Assembly (NCBI RefSeq): GCF_900312675.1
Contig: NZ_OMPC01000006.1
Location: forward strand, 1-64,000
Direction of reading: 5' to 3'
Source: Aliivibrio sp. EL58
GTDB taxonomy: Bacteria > Pseudomonadota > Gammaproteobacteria > Enterobacterales > Vibrionaceae
Length of the DNA: 64,000 nucleotides
Part shown: piece after piece, positions 18,376-28,496 of the stretch
How the letters are laid out: each line of letters starts with the position of its first letter
Numbering within the stretch: position 1 is the first letter of the stretch
Notes under the pieces: generated by a model
What the model was told of the DNA's origin: nothing
Database searches by the model: none
Seen by the model: only the letters and a program-made list of their open reading frames with translations
Position numbers and translations under genes: made by a program

Positions 18376-18740
18376 TCCTGCCACCTTAACTGTAATCTTC
18401 AATGAGATGCAGAGAGTAAAATGTTCTCTGCTGACTTATTTTCTATTCTACTCAGCAATTGCAATTCTGCCATAGTGTTCTTCATGAAAATGTATCATTT
18501 GAACAAAAAAACAGCATCTTTTACCAACATCTGACTTACTTTCTTAAGATTAAAACGAACTTCATACTAAAACTAGTCGTTTCAATGCATTATTTGAATT
18601 ACAGCCTAGTATCTCTTCTATAAATCAAATTGATAAATTCTAAAAAATTCGAATCTTTACTCGAAAAGCAAACGTTTCCCTTTTTGTTATGTTAAAATCT
18701 TCGCGATTTTTATTTATTCATCGATTTATTCGGAGCAATT
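18376..18740. promoter_or_regulatory. Divergent zapB/glpX intergenic region with a PurR/Cra-like site
   Basis: No coding potential is seen. The half next to glpX holds GCAAACGTTTCC (18668-18679), 11 of 12 to the PurR core GCAAACGTTTGC and also close to the Cra core. A -10-like TAAAAT is at 18693-18698. The site may be an operator for glpX. A good RBS (GGAG) precedes the glpX ATG. The promoters themselves are not clear by eye. Confidence 0.35.
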
Positions 18741-19748
18741 ATGAAACGCGATTTAGCAATGGCTTTTTCTCGAGTTACTGAAGGTGCCGCACTGGCAGGT
18801 TACAAATGGCTTGGTCGTGGCGATAAGATCGCTGCTGATGGCGCTGCTGTAGAAGTAATGCGTACACTGCTGAACAAAACTGACATCAGTGGTGAGATTG
18901 TTATTGGTGAAGGTGAAATCGATGATGCACCTATGCTATATATTGGCGAACACGTTGGTACTGGCGGCGACGCGGTTGATATCGCCGTTGACCCTATCGA
19001 AGGTACTCGCATGACAGCAATGGGCCAATCAAATGCACTTGCTGTTCTTGCTGCTGGTGAAAAAGGAAGCTTCCTAAAAGCGCCTGATATGTACATGGAA
19101 AAATTGGTTGTTGGTCCTGGCGCAAAAGGCGCAATTGACCTTAACCTTTCTCTAGAAGAAAACTTAGAAAACGTTGCTAAAGCACTAGGCAAAACTCTAG
19201 ATACATTAGTGGTAACTACTCTGGCTAAACCACGCCATGATGACATGATTGCTAACATGCAAAAAATGGGCGTTCGTGTATTTGCAGTGCCTGATGGTGA
19301 TGTAGCTGCATCAATCCTAACGTGTATGCCTGATAGCGAAGTAGACGTAATGTACTGCATCGGTGGCGCACCTGAAGGTGTCGTTTCTGCTGCCGTTATT
19401 CGCGCACTAGATGGCGACATGCAAGCGCGTCTTCTTCCACGTCATGAAGTGAAAGGCGATACACCAGAAAACCGTGCTTACGGTGAAGATGAGCTAAAAC
19501 GCTGTGCTGAGATGGGCGTTAAAGCTAACGTTATCTTAAAAATGACTGACATGGCACGTAGCGACGATGTTGTTTTCGCAGCAACTGGTATCACGAAAGG
19601 TGATTTACTAGAAGGCATCACTCGCCAAGGTAATATTGCAACGACTGAAACACTGCTTATCCGTGGTCGCTGCCGTACGATCCGTCGCATCAAGTCGATT
19701 CACTACTTAGAGCGTAAAGACAAAGAAGTTAGAGATATTATTCTTTAA
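18741..19748 (+). CDS. glpX: Class II fructose-1,6-bisphosphatase GlpX
   Basis: A gluconeogenic enzyme that hydrolyses fructose 1,6-bisphosphate to fructose 6-phosphate. The start MKRDLAMAFSRVTEGAALAGYKWLGRGDK and the metal-site motifs GEGEIDDAPML and DPIEGTRMTA are those of class II FBPases. The C-terminal GRCRTIRRIKSIHYLERKD also matches. The length of 335 is normal. It is a monocistronic unit, closed by its own terminator at 19821. Confidence 0.97.
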   Translation: MKRDLAMAFSRVTEGAALAGYKWLGRGDKIAADGAAVEVMRTLLNKTDISGEIVIGEGEIDDAPMLYIGEHVGTGGDAVDIAVDPIEGTRMTAMGQSNALAVLAAGEKGSFLKAPDMYMEKLVVGPGAKGAIDLNLSLEENLENVAKALGKTLDTLVVTTLAKPRHDDMIANMQKMGVRVFAVPDGDVAASILTCMPDSEVDVMYCIGGAPEGVVSAAVIRALDGDMQARLLPRHEVKGDTPENRAYGEDELKRCAEMGVKANVILKMTDMARSDDVVFAATGITKGDLLEGITRQGNIATTETLLIRGRCRTIRRIKSIHYLERKDKEVRDIIL

Positions 19749-19798
19749 GAGCAGGAACGAGAGGCTAGGACGCTTCGCTCGAGGAGCGATGAAGAGCT
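19749..19798. repeat. Repeat module with CGCTTCGCTCGAGGAGCG core
   Basis: A copy, in the opposite orientation, of the module at 8154-8206. It begins directly at the glpX stop codon (TAA then GAGCAGGAACGAGAGG). Confidence 0.75.
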
Positions 19799-19820
19799 GA
19801 ATGTTGTTAATAATTTTAAG

Positions 19821-19851
19821 CCGTGGATGTGAAAGCATCTGCGGTTTTTTT
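19821..19851 (+). terminator. Terminator of glpX (recurrent type)
   Basis: CCGTGGATG-TGAAAG-CATCTGCGG plus seven T. The loop and right arm are identical to those of the slyD and zapB terminators. The left arm differs at two positions that keep pairing (one by G-T wobble). Confidence 0.88.
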
Positions 19852-19853
19852 AA

Positions 19854-19984
19854 CTAGAAACTATACGCTGCGCTAACTAGAGGCTATAAGTGCATGTATA
19901 ATTGACTTGAAGTCGAATATATTAAAACGTAAGTGCTTTTGATTTTATAGTTTCTAGAGCAAAGCGTTCTAGTTAGCGTATAGC
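19854..19984. repeat. Palindromic intergenic repeat, CTATACGCT family, copy 3
   Basis: The left end is CTAGAAACTATACGCTGCGC and the right end TTCTAGTTAGCGTATAG. The middle differs from copies 1 and 2. With the module at 19749 and the glpX terminator it fills most of the 342-base gap between glpX and the next gene. Confidence 0.8.
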
Positions 19985-20090
19985 TATCTCACAAACGAGA
20001 CAACCCTTCAATCTCCCCCATTCCACTTTCTCAAAATCTAAAAACTCCAACTAAGCTGAACTCATGGATACCACAGCAAGGAGTCAGCCA

Positions 20091-20444
20091 ATGCCGCATT
20101 CACATCATCAGATAGAAATCCCCTCATTCGATGAACTTAAAGCCTTAGCGGAAAAATCCCCTGAGCAACTGGAAGCATTGCGACACAAACTTAGTATGGA
20201 ATTTATTGAAAGTTTACCGGAAGAGCATCAAGGGCCACTGCTGGCACAGCAAAGCCACATTGATCGTATTATTGAAAGAGGCAACAATCCTAATCACATC
20301 AACATATTATTAGGGAAAGAACTCGGTAAGCAGTTTGTTCGTTTTGCTGATTCATTAAATAAACCCATTAATGAGCACCAAGCAGCAGACATTATTCAAT
20401 TTCCAAATACACGAACGCGTCCATCAAATAATATCAAGCACTAG
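20091..20444 (+). CDS. DUF3135 family protein
   Basis: A conserved protein of unknown function found in vibrios. The 117 residues include PSFDELKALAEKSPEQLEALR and LPEEHQGPLLAQQSHIDRII, mostly helical and charged. ATG at 20091 has AAGGAG seven bases upstream and is chosen over the ATG at 20064. It is convergent with the isomerase gene at 20466. No catalytic motif or membrane segment is seen. Confidence 0.75.
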   Translation: MPHSHHQIEIPSFDELKALAEKSPEQLEALRHKLSMEFIESLPEEHQGPLLAQQSHIDRIIERGNNPNHINILLGKELGKQFVRFADSLNKPINEHQAADIIQFPNTRTRPSNNIKH

Positions 20445-20465
20445 CATTTATTCAGGAAAAAGCGT

Positions 20466-20810
20466 CTAACCTATTTTCTGGAAACTCTCGGGTTCCATAT
20501 CTCGCACATTGATAGTTAAGCTATCAATGTGACTCGCTTGTTCTGCTAATACATCCATTAATGCGCGACTTAACTCTCTCTTCTGCTCAGCGGTTCTTCC
20601 CGATAATAGCTCTACCGTTATATGGATAAAATCCGCACTGTTACCTTTATCACCCACTAACCAAGAGTGAACACGGATCGCACGAGACTTCACATCATTA
20701 ACTGAAAACAACTCTGAATCTATCGCCACCTGATGCAGATCTTCTAACAACCCCTGTGTATTTAAACGATCCTCTGCTGAGTTTGAATATTCCATGATTA
20801 AGTGCGGCAT
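20466..20810 (-). CDS. CHMI-like isomerase (tautomerase superfamily)
   Basis: A likely 5-carboxymethyl-2-hydroxymuconate delta-isomerase of the tautomerase superfamily. The conserved catalytic Pro-2 (MPHLIMEYS) is present, as are RAIRVHSWLVGD, FIHITVELLSGRTAEQKRELS and the length of 114. No other homoprotocatechuate (hpa) pathway gene is nearby, so the true substrate is uncertain. It stands alone on the minus strand, divergent from tpiA by 273 bases. Confidence 0.85.
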   Translation of the reverse strand: MPHLIMEYSNSAEDRLNTQGLLEDLHQVAIDSELFSVNDVKSRAIRVHSWLVGDKGNSADFIHITVELLSGRTAEQKRELSRALMDVLAEQASHIDSLTINVRDMEPESFQKIG

Positions 20811-21083
20811 TATTACTTCCTTTTCATACTGCGTTAAATGAATGATTATTTTTCCATCATTCAGTGAAAGCGCGTAAGTTACAATCTCCTCAATATAAAA
20901 GTGCCTAATGAATCACACTTAAGAACGAGCGAAAATCTCATCTATTCAGTTAATAATCTTTCGCACTTCGAAATAAAAGCGCTAAAATTATGCATAAAAA
21001 TGATTTTAGACACTAAATCTGTCGCAAAATCTGTTATATTTTTACGCAAGTTTTTTACATTAATTTGAATTGGAGAGAATCCT

Positions 21084-21854
21084 ATGCGTCATCCTGTAGT
21101 TATGGGTAACTGGAAACTAAACGGCAGCAAAGAAATGGTTGTTGATCTACTAAACGGTCTTAACGCTGAACTTGAAGGCGTTACAGGCGTAGACGTTGCA
21201 GTTGCTCCACCAGCACTTTTCGTTGACCTAGCTGAGCGTACGCTTACTGAAGCTGGCAGCGCAATCATCCTAGGTGCTCAAAACACTGACCTAAACAACA
21301 GCGGTGCTTTCACTGGCGACATGTCTCCAGCTATGCTTAAAGAGTTCGGCGCTTCTCACATCATCATCGGTCACTCTGAGCGTCGTGAATACCACGCTGA
21401 GTCTGACGAGTTTGTTGCTAAGAAATTCGCATTCCTAAAAGAGAACGGTCTAACTCCTGTTCTTTGTATCGGTGAATCTGAAGCACAAAACGAAGCTGGC
21501 GAAACGGTAGCAGTTTGTGCACGTCAACTTGACGCTGTTATCAACACTCAAGGCGTTGACGCTCTTGAAGGCGCTATCATCGCTTACGAACCAATCTGGG
21601 CTATCGGTACTGGTAAAGCAGCTACAGCTGACGATGCACAACGCATCCACGCTCAAATCCGTGCTCACATTGCTGAGAAATCAGAAGAAGTTGCTAAGAA
21701 CGTTGTTATCCAATACGGCGGTTCTGTTAAACCTGAAAACGCAGCAGCTTACTTCGCACAACCAGACATCGATGGTGCTCTAGTTGGCGGTGCAGCTCTT
21801 GACGCGAAAAGCTTTGCAGCTATCGCTAAAGCAGCAGCTGAAGCAAAAGCTTAA
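21084..21854 (+). CDS. tpiA: Triosephosphate isomerase
   Basis: A glycolytic (beta/alpha)8 barrel enzyme interconverting dihydroxyacetone phosphate and glyceraldehyde 3-phosphate. Substrate Lys is in GNWKLNGS (residues 8-15), the catalytic His in IIGHSERRE (about residue 96) and the catalytic Glu in [11 protein letters not shown] (about residue 168). The phosphate loop [13 protein letters not shown] is also intact. Length 256. Codon choice is strongly biased, as for an abundant protein. A terminator follows at 21890. Confidence 0.98.
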   Translation: MRHPVVMGNWKLNGSKEMVVDLLNGLNAELEGVTGVDVAVAPPALFVDLAERTLTEAGSAIILGAQNTDLNNSGAFTGDMSPAMLKEFGASHIIIGHSERREYHAESDEFVAKKFAFLKENGLTPVLCIGESEAQNEAGETVAVCARQLDAVINTQGVDALEGAIIAYEPIWAIGTGKAATADDAQRIHAQIRAHIAEKSEEVAKNVVIQYGGSVKPENAAAYFAQPDIDGALVGGAALDAKSFAAIAKAAAEAKA

Positions 21855-21889
21855 TTTTTAAATTCTCGTTTTAGAGTTTAAATTGTAAA

Positions 21890-21916
21890 AAGGTCAACTT
21901 CGGTTGGCCTTTTTTG
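21890..21916 (+). terminator. Terminator of tpiA
   Basis: A 10-bp stem AAAGGTCAAC / GTTGGCCTTT closed by a stable TTCG tetraloop and followed by a T run, 36 bases past the tpiA stop. Confidence 0.92.
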
Positions 21917-22036
21917 TATCTATTGATTGGGAAACTATACGCAGCGCTAACTAGAACGCTTTGCTCTAGAGACTATAAGACCAAAGCGAGGTTTCAGGCA
22001 GAATTGTGATCGCTAAAATTACAGCGACAAAGAACA

Positions 22037-22513
22037 GTTCTCCCCCTTAATCACTAGGGTTATGAGATCAATATAGTCAATACAAGGGGGAGTTAGAGGG
22101 GGTTGTAACTAAATATACTTTTTTATACAAAGAAGCACATTATCACAGTTATCTAAAACATCTTGATTCGTAAATCTAATGACCCTTATTCCTAAATTTT
22201 CCATAAACAAATTTCTAGCTTCATCATACTGCTGGGCTTGAATAGAAAAATGGCTGTTTCCATCAATCTCAATAACTAACTTTCTTTCACTACAAAAAAA
22301 ATCAACAACATAATTTCCAATCCCATGCTGCCTTCTAAACTTAACCCCTAACTGATTTTTCCTTAGGTAAAACCACAATTCTTTTTCTGCATGTGGCATA
22401 TCATTTCGTAGATTTTGTCTTAGTATTCTTTGTTTATTCTGGTTAAAAACATTTGCCATATTGATAACTTATCGAAAATCAATCTCAATAAATAATCACT
22501 CAAGGGGAGGAAC
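22037..22513. mobile_element. Terminal-inverted-repeat element carrying a DUF559 gene
   Basis: The inner ends are GTTCTCCCCCTTAATCAC at the left and, inverted, GTTCCTCCCCTTGAGTGA at the right. Beyond them, ATTACAGCGAC and GTGATCG continue as inverted repeats on both sides, so the full terminal repeat is roughly 45-50 bp. The only ORF is the DUF559 gene at 22109-22459. Two versions without the gene lie at 26559-26685 and 32169-32352. There is no known transposase, so movement in trans or by the nuclease is inferred, not shown. Confidence 0.65.
22109..22459 (-). CDS. DUF559 endonuclease-domain protein
   Basis: A small protein of the DUF559 group, related to the Vsr/PD-(D/E)XK nuclease fold. 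The sequence has the family's core: RQHGIGNYVVDFFCSERKLVIEIDGNSHF (shown here in pieces: VVDFFCSERKLVIEIDG), with the Asp and Glu-x-Asp of a metal site, then YDEARNLFMENLGIRVIRFTNQDVL. It is 116 residues, a normal length. It lies alone within the inverted-repeat element at 22037-22513, on the strand opposite tpiA. Its target and role are unknown. Confidence 0.85.
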   Translation of the reverse strand: MANVFNQNKQRILRQNLRNDMPHAEKELWFYLRKNQLGVKFRRQHGIGNYVVDFFCSERKLVIEIDGNSHFSIQAQQYDEARNLFMENLGIRVIRFTNQDVLDNCDNVLLCIKKYI

Positions 22514-22672
22514 TGTATTGTGGTCGCTGTAATTTCCACGATCACCTCTGAAATCTGCAAGCGCAGCGATCTGAATTCTGCTTTTCCTGAAACCTAATTC
22601 ATTGCCACGCCAATAATATTCGCTCTTATAGTCTCTAGTTAGCGCAGCGTATAGCCTCTAGTTTCAAAGCAT

Positions 22673-22709
22673 AAAAAAACCGAGGCACTTACGAATAAGT
22701 TAACCTCGG
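22673..22709 (-). terminator. Terminator of groEL
   Basis: On the minus strand CCGAGG...CCTCGG encloses a long imperfect stem capped by a TTCG loop, followed by seven T. It lies ~50 bases after the groEL stop. Confidence 0.92.
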
Positions 22710-22757
22710 CTCTCAATTTGAACTTTTGTCTATTTAGACAATAGGTTCAGGGGATGA

Positions 22758-24422
<1,665 letters not shown>

Positions 24423-24435
24423 TTAATATCGTTTA

Positions 24436-24723
24436 TTATTCAACAATCGCTAGGATGTTAAATTCAGACATGATCAATACTTCTTTGCCTTCGATCTTCT
24501 CTGCTTTGATATTACCTTCTGCAAAGATAACTGAATCGCCAACTTTTACGTCTAATGGTTGTACAGAACCATTCTCTAGGATGCGGCCTTTGCCAACAGC
24601 TAGAACAGTACCGCGAGTTGATTTTTCGGCCGCTGAACCAGTTAGCACGATGCCACCTGCAGATTTTGATTCAACTTCTTGGCGTTCAACGATCACACGG
24701 TCATGTAAAGGACGGATATTCAT
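24436..24723 (-). CDS. groES: Co-chaperonin GroES (Hsp10)
   Basis: GroES caps the GroEL chamber. The 95 residues from [27 protein letters not shown] include the mobile loop ([13 protein letters not shown]) that binds GroEL. ATG at 24723 has AGGAG upstream and is preferred to the in-frame ATG at 24750. It is the first gene of groES-groEL and has a heat-shock promoter ~65 bases upstream. Confidence 0.97.
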   Translation of the reverse strand: MNIRPLHDRVIVERQEVESKSAGGIVLTGSAAEKSTRGTVLAVGKGRILENGSVQPLDVKVGDSVIFAEGNIKAEKIEGKEVLIMSEFNILAIVE

Positions 24724-24786
24724 TGGTCGTATCTCCTGATAATGTTCCATTTAAGAATAAAGTGCCATGATTTGGCTTTGGTTTAT

Positions 24787-24816
24787 TAATGGGGTTTTTA
24801 GGGGGGGATTGCAAGG
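24787..24816 (-). promoter_or_regulatory. Sigma-32 heat-shock promoter of groES-groEL
   Basis: On the minus strand, CTTGCAA (consensus CTTGAAA), a 14-base spacer and CCCCATTA (consensus CCCCATNT) fit the RpoH pattern. It lies 64 bases upstream of the groES start. No CIRCE/HrcA element is seen, as expected for this group. Confidence 0.85.
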
Positions 24817-24845
24817 GTTTAAGGCTAAATTTTTGAAGAAAGAGC

Positions 24846-25068
24846 AGAGTTCAGATCGGTCGCAAGCTCCCTTGCAGAATTCAGAGGTGATCGCTGAAGG
24901 CTATACGCTTCGCTAACTAGAAACTAGACCGCTTCGCTTCTATAAGAGCAAAATCAGCACCATACTCGCTTTTGATCTTATAGTCTCTAGTTAGCGCAGC
25001 GTATAGTTTCTAGTTCTATTTACCCTTACTCGTCCCTCGAGCGAAGCATCCTCGAATCTCGTCCCTAT
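24846..25068. repeat. Composite repeat region upstream of groES and MATE gene
   Basis: Three repeat types are joined. First is a fragment with GTTCAGATCGGTCGCAAGCT and TTCAGAGGTGATCG (24846-24897), like the outer end of the element at 26559. Next is a compact CTATACGCT-family copy (24899-25013). Last is an inverted copy of the CTCGAGCGAAGC module (25027-25068). With the groE promoter they fill the 385-base gap between groES and the MATE gene; no gene is seen. Confidence 0.8.
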
Positions 25069-25108
25069 TTCCGCTACACTACCCATCCCACCACCACTCG
25101 AGAAAACC

Positions 25109-26473
25109 ATGCTAGATAAACACGGTTTACTAACCCAACCTATCGCCGACGTATTACAAAAACTCACCACTCCAATGGTGTTTGGCATGGTTGCGATTCT
25201 TCTATTTAACCTGGTGGACACCTTCTTTATTTCATTGCTTGGTACAGATGCCCTTGCTGCGGTGAGTTTTACCTTCCCCGTAACCTTTGCGGTGAATTGC
25301 ATTACCATGGGGATTGGGGTTGGATTGTCTGCCTCTATTGGACGTTTGCTAGGACAAGGTAACAGCAAGCACGCGGCTCAATTAACGACACACGGATTAA
25401 TCTTAGCGGTCATCCTTATTCTTATCGCTTGCAGCATTGGCTTTTTCACCATTGACCCCCTATTTCGATTATTAGGTGCAGAAGACAAACTGCTGCCTCT
25501 TATTCATGAATATATGTCTATTTGGTATCTCACTATTCCGCTGCTGGTTATTCCAATGTCGAGCAACAGTGCCATTCGAGCCACGGGCGATACCACCACT
25601 CCGGCAAAAATCATGATGCTGGCAGGATTAATCAATGGCGTACTCGATCCTCTACTTATCTTTGGTTATGGACCTTTCCCTGAACTGGGTATTCGAGGCG
25701 CTGCGATTGCCAGTGGCATCAGTTGGTTTGGTGCTTTATGCGCCTCTTTTTATGTATTAACTCGAAAAGTAAAATTACTGGCACCGCCAAAGCCATCAGA
25801 GATGAAACAAGATTGGCATCAGATATTAAAAATCGGCTCTCCCGCAGCATTATCAAACGCATTAAACCCAATATCAGGAGCCATTTTAATGATGATGCTT
25901 GCCAGCCAAGGTACTGTTGCGGTCGCCTCTTATGGTGCAGCGCAACGAGTCGAGTCATTAATGTTGTTGGTGATAATGGCACTCACTTCTTCATTAAGTC
26001 CCTTTGTCGCTCAAAACCTTGGGGCTAAACAGCCAGAGCGAGTCAAAGAAGCGATTTTCTTAGCGATGAAGTTCTCTGTCTTCTTCCAATTGTTTCTTTA
26101 TATTTTAATTGTTCCACTCAGCATTCCGCTATCGCATTTATTTAGCCAAGATGATGCCGTACAACATGGCCTGTGGATGTACTTGATTTGTGTGCCATTC
26201 AGTTATGGATTCCAAGGCATTGTGATGGTGCTTGTAAGCAGCTTAAATGCGATGCAAAAACCGTTACATTCTTTCAGTTGGAGTTTCATGAGGTTGTTTG
26301 TGTTTACTTTGCCGACGGCGTGGATTGGCAGTCACTTTTATGGAATGGAAGGGTTGTTTGTTGGGATTGCGATTGGGAATGTGATGGGTGGGGTCTGTGC
26401 ATTTTGGTATTTAAGAACAGGGACGAGATTCGAGGACGCTATGCTCGAGGGACGAGGAAAGGCGAAGAGCTAG
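25109..26473 (+). CDS. MATE family efflux transporter with repeat-derived C-terminus
   Basis: An inner-membrane multidrug/toxin extrusion-type antiporter with about 12 helices in two six-helix halves. Family features are LFNLVDTFFISLLGTDALAAVSF (quoted in part: LFNLVDTFFISLLGTDALAA), SASIGRLLGQGN, AIRATGDTTTPAKIMM and the second-half SYGAAQRVESLMLLV. The last ~19 residues, from GTRFEDAMLEGRGK, are encoded by the repeat module at 26413-26475 and are not MATE-like, so the original stop was probably lost to repeat insertion. Substrate unknown. Confidence 0.9.
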   Translation: MLDKHGLLTQPIADVLQKLTTPMVFGMVAILLFNLVDTFFISLLGTDALAAVSFTFPVTFAVNCITMGIGVGLSASIGRLLGQGNSKHAAQLTTHGLILAVILILIACSIGFFTIDPLFRLLGAEDKLLPLIHEYMSIWYLTIPLLVIPMSSNSAIRATGDTTTPAKIMMLAGLINGVLDPLLIFGYGPFPELGIRGAAIASGISWFGALCASFYVLTRKVKLLAPPKPSEMKQDWHQILKIGSPAALSNALNPISGAILMMMLASQGTVAVASYGAAQRVESLMLLVIMALTSSLSPFVAQNLGAKQPERVKEAIFLAMKFSVFFQLFLYILIVPLSIPLSHLFSQDDAVQHGLWMYLICVPFSYGFQGIVMVLVSSLNAMQKPLHSFSWSFMRLFVFTLPTAWIGSHFYGMEGLFVGIAIGNVMGGVCAFWYLRTGTRFEDAMLEGRGKAKS

Positions 26474-26475
26474 GA
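26413..26475. repeat. Repeat module forming the MATE gene's 3' end
   Basis: GGACGAGATTCGAGGACGCT and the following CTCGAGGGACGAGG match the modules at 8154 and 19749. An inverted copy lies at 25027-25068, so the MATE gene is bracketed by inverted copies about 1.35 kb apart. Confidence 0.75.
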
Positions 26476-26558
26476 GGAGCAGAGTTCAGGTTTCAGATCG
26501 GTCGCAAGCTCCCTTGCAGGGTTCAGAGGTGATCGTTGGAATTATAGCGACAAAGAAT

Positions 26559-26685
26559 GTTCTCCCCTTTGATCGCTGATGATTATGAGATTGATATAGC
26601 CTACACAAGGACGAGTTAGAGGGGTTGGGTATGCAATATTTACATTATTTCCAATCTCAACAATACACCTATCAAGGGGAGGAAC
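26559..26685. mobile_element. Empty (gene-less) version of the DUF559 element, copy 2
   Basis: The ends GTTCTCCCCTTTGATC and, inverted, GTTCCTCCCCTTGATAG match the element at 22037. Outside them, TTCAGAGGTGATCGT repeats in inverted orientation (26522 and 26710 regions). The middle keeps TATGAGATTGATATAG and CAATCTCAACAAT but lacks the ORF. It fills much of the 413-base gap between the MATE gene and gpmI, together with GTTCAGATCGGTCGCAAGCT at 26484-26520 and a CCTGAAACC tail. Confidence 0.65.
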
Positions 26686-26886
26686 AGTATTCCGATCACT
26701 GTAGCCACCACGATCACCTCTGAATTCTGCAAGCGAAGCGTTCTGAACTCTACTCTTGCTTTAGCTTTTCCTGAAACCTGAATCCTGCTCTTCCTCGCTT
26801 CGCTATGGCCCATTTTCAAACTTTGTAGTAAAATTACACAAAGTTATTTATTCGAATTTATTAAGTTATTGACGAGGAACACCTTT

Positions 26887-28419
26887 ATGTCAGCTAAAAA
26901 GCCTATGGCTCTAGTTATTCTTGATGGTTACGGTCACCGTGAAGCTCAAGCAGATAACGCAATCACAAACGCAAATACTCCAGTTCTTGATGGCCTAATG
27001 GCTACTCAACCAAACACACTAATTTCAGCTTCAGGTATGGACGTTGGTCTACCTGATGGTCAAATGGGTAACTCTGAAGTTGGTCACACTAACATCGGCG
27101 CTGGTCGTGTTGTATATCAAGACCTTACTCGCATCACTAAAGCTATCTCTGATGGTGAGTTCCAAGAAAACGAAACACTAGTTAATGCTATCGACAAAGC
27201 GGTTAAAGCAGACAAAGCCGTTCACATCATGGGTCTTATGTCTCCAGGTGGCGTTCACTCTCATGAAGATCATATCTACGCAGCAGTAGAAATGGCAGCA
27301 GCACGTGGCGCAGAAAAAATCTACCTACACTGCTTTCTAGACGGACGTGATACTCCACCTCGTTCAGCTGAAAACTCTTTGAAAAACTTCCAAGAGCTAT
27401 TCGCTAAATTAGGCAAAGGCCGTGTTGCTTCTCTAATTGGTCGTTACTACGCAATGGACCGTGACAACAACTGGGATCGCGTACAAAAATCTTACGAGTT
27501 AATGACAGAAGCAAAAGGTGAATTCACTTTTGATACTGCTGTTGAAGGTCTTGAAGCGGCTTACGCTCGTGAAGAGAACGATGAGTTTGTACAAGCTACT
27601 GAAATCAAAGCGGAAGGCGAAGAATCAGCAGCAATCGTTGATGGCGATGCAGTTATCTTCATGAACTACCGTGCTGACCGTGCGCGTGAAATCACACGTG
27701 CATTCGTTCCTAATTTCGATGGTTTTGCTCGTAACGTATTCCCAGCAATTGATTTTGTGATGCTGACTCAATACGCGGCAAACATCCCTCTTCTTTGTGC
27801 ATTCACTCCTGCGTCTCTAGAAAATACTTACGGTGAGTGGTTATCTAAAGAAGGTAAAACTCAACTACGTATTTCTGAAACCGAAAAATACGCACACGTT
27901 ACTTTCTTCTTCAATGGCGGCATCGAAGACGAATTTGAAGGCGAAGAGCGTCAACTGGTTGCTTCTCCAAAAGTAGCAACTTACGACCTACAACCTGAAA
28001 TGAGCGCTCCTGAGCTGACTGAGAAATTAGTTGCTGCAATCAAATCTGGTAAGTACGACGCTATCGTTTGTAACTTCCCTAACTGTGACATGGTTGGCCA
28101 CACTGGCGTATACGAAGCTGCAGTTAAAGCAATGGAAGCACTAGATGAGTGTATCGGTAAAGTAGTTGAAGCTATTAAAGAAGTTGATGGTCAAATGCTT
28201 ATCACTGCCGATCACGGTAATGCTGAAATGATGATCAACCCTGAAACAGGCGGCGTTCACACAGCGCACACTAACCTTCCTGTTCCTCTTATCTACGTTG
28301 GTAGCAAAGAAATTGAATTTAAAGAAGGCGGTAAGCTGTCTGATCTAGCTCCAACTATGCTAGCGCTAACAGATACAGCGATTCCTGCTGAGATGTCTGG
28401 TGAAGTTCTTTTTAAATAA
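26887..28419 (+). CDS. gpmI: 2,3-bisphosphoglycerate-independent phosphoglycerate mutase
   Basis: A cytoplasmic Mn-dependent glycolytic enzyme converting 3- to 2-phosphoglycerate through a phosphoserine. The first metal site is [10 protein letters not shown], and the nucleophile Ser is in [15 protein letters not shown] (about residue 62). [27 protein letters not shown] and [10 protein letters not shown] supply the other metal ligands. ATG at 26887 follows a GAGGA RBS; the in-frame TTG at 26869 is rejected. 510 residues, the usual length. Confidence 0.97.
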   Translation: MSAKKPMALVILDGYGHREAQADNAITNANTPVLDGLMATQPNTLISASGMDVGLPDGQMGNSEVGHTNIGAGRVVYQDLTRITKAISDGEFQENETLVNAIDKAVKADKAVHIMGLMSPGGVHSHEDHIYAAVEMAAARGAEKIYLHCFLDGRDTPPRSAENSLKNFQELFAKLGKGRVASLIGRYYAMDRDNNWDRVQKSYELMTEAKGEFTFDTAVEGLEAAYAREENDEFVQATEIKAEGEESAAIVDGDAVIFMNYRADRAREITRAFVPNFDGFARNVFPAIDFVMLTQYAANIPLLCAFTPASLENTYGEWLSKEGKTQLRISETEKYAHVTFFFNGGIEDEFEGEERQLVASPKVATYDLQPEMSAPELTEKLVAAIKSGKYDAIVCNFPNCDMVGHTGVYEAAVKAMEALDECIGKVVEAIKEVDGQMLITADHGNAEMMINPETGGVHTAHTNLPVPLIYVGSKEIEFKEGGKLSDLAPTMLALTDTAIPAEMSGEVLFK

Positions 28420-28442
28420 GAGCTTTAGATAGTCGATAAAAT

Positions 28443-28478
28443 AAAATGCCCACAGGTTTGTAGCCTGTGGGCATTTTT
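28443..28478 (+). terminator. Terminator of gpmI
   Basis: A 14-bp perfect stem AAAATGCCCACAGG / CCTGTGGGCATTTT with a 7-base loop and T run, 24 bases after the gpmI stop. Confidence 0.95.
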
Positions 28479-28496
28479 GTTTTTAAAGAAAATAGA

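Larger units (their letters stand above)
21933..22661. repeat. CTATACGCT-family repeat, copy 4, with a nested DUF559 element
   Basis: The left end GAAACTATACGCAGCGCTAA (21933 on) and the right end TAGCGCAGCGTATAGCCTCTAG (to 22661) are inverted copies, as in the compact family members. Here they lie ~730 bases apart because a second element with its own inverted repeats and the DUF559 gene lies between them. The GAGGTTTCAGG and CCTGAAACC inner pair flanks that insertion. Confidence 0.75.

Noticed and set aside
20466-20810. Part of a homoprotocatechuate degradation (hpa) operon
   Set aside because: Only the CHMI-like gene is present; neighbours are unrelated housekeeping genes.
24899-26475. 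Composite transposon around the MATE gene
   Set aside because: Inverted repeat modules bracket the gene, but the same modules occur singly at many other places and there is no transposase; chance bracketing is as likely.
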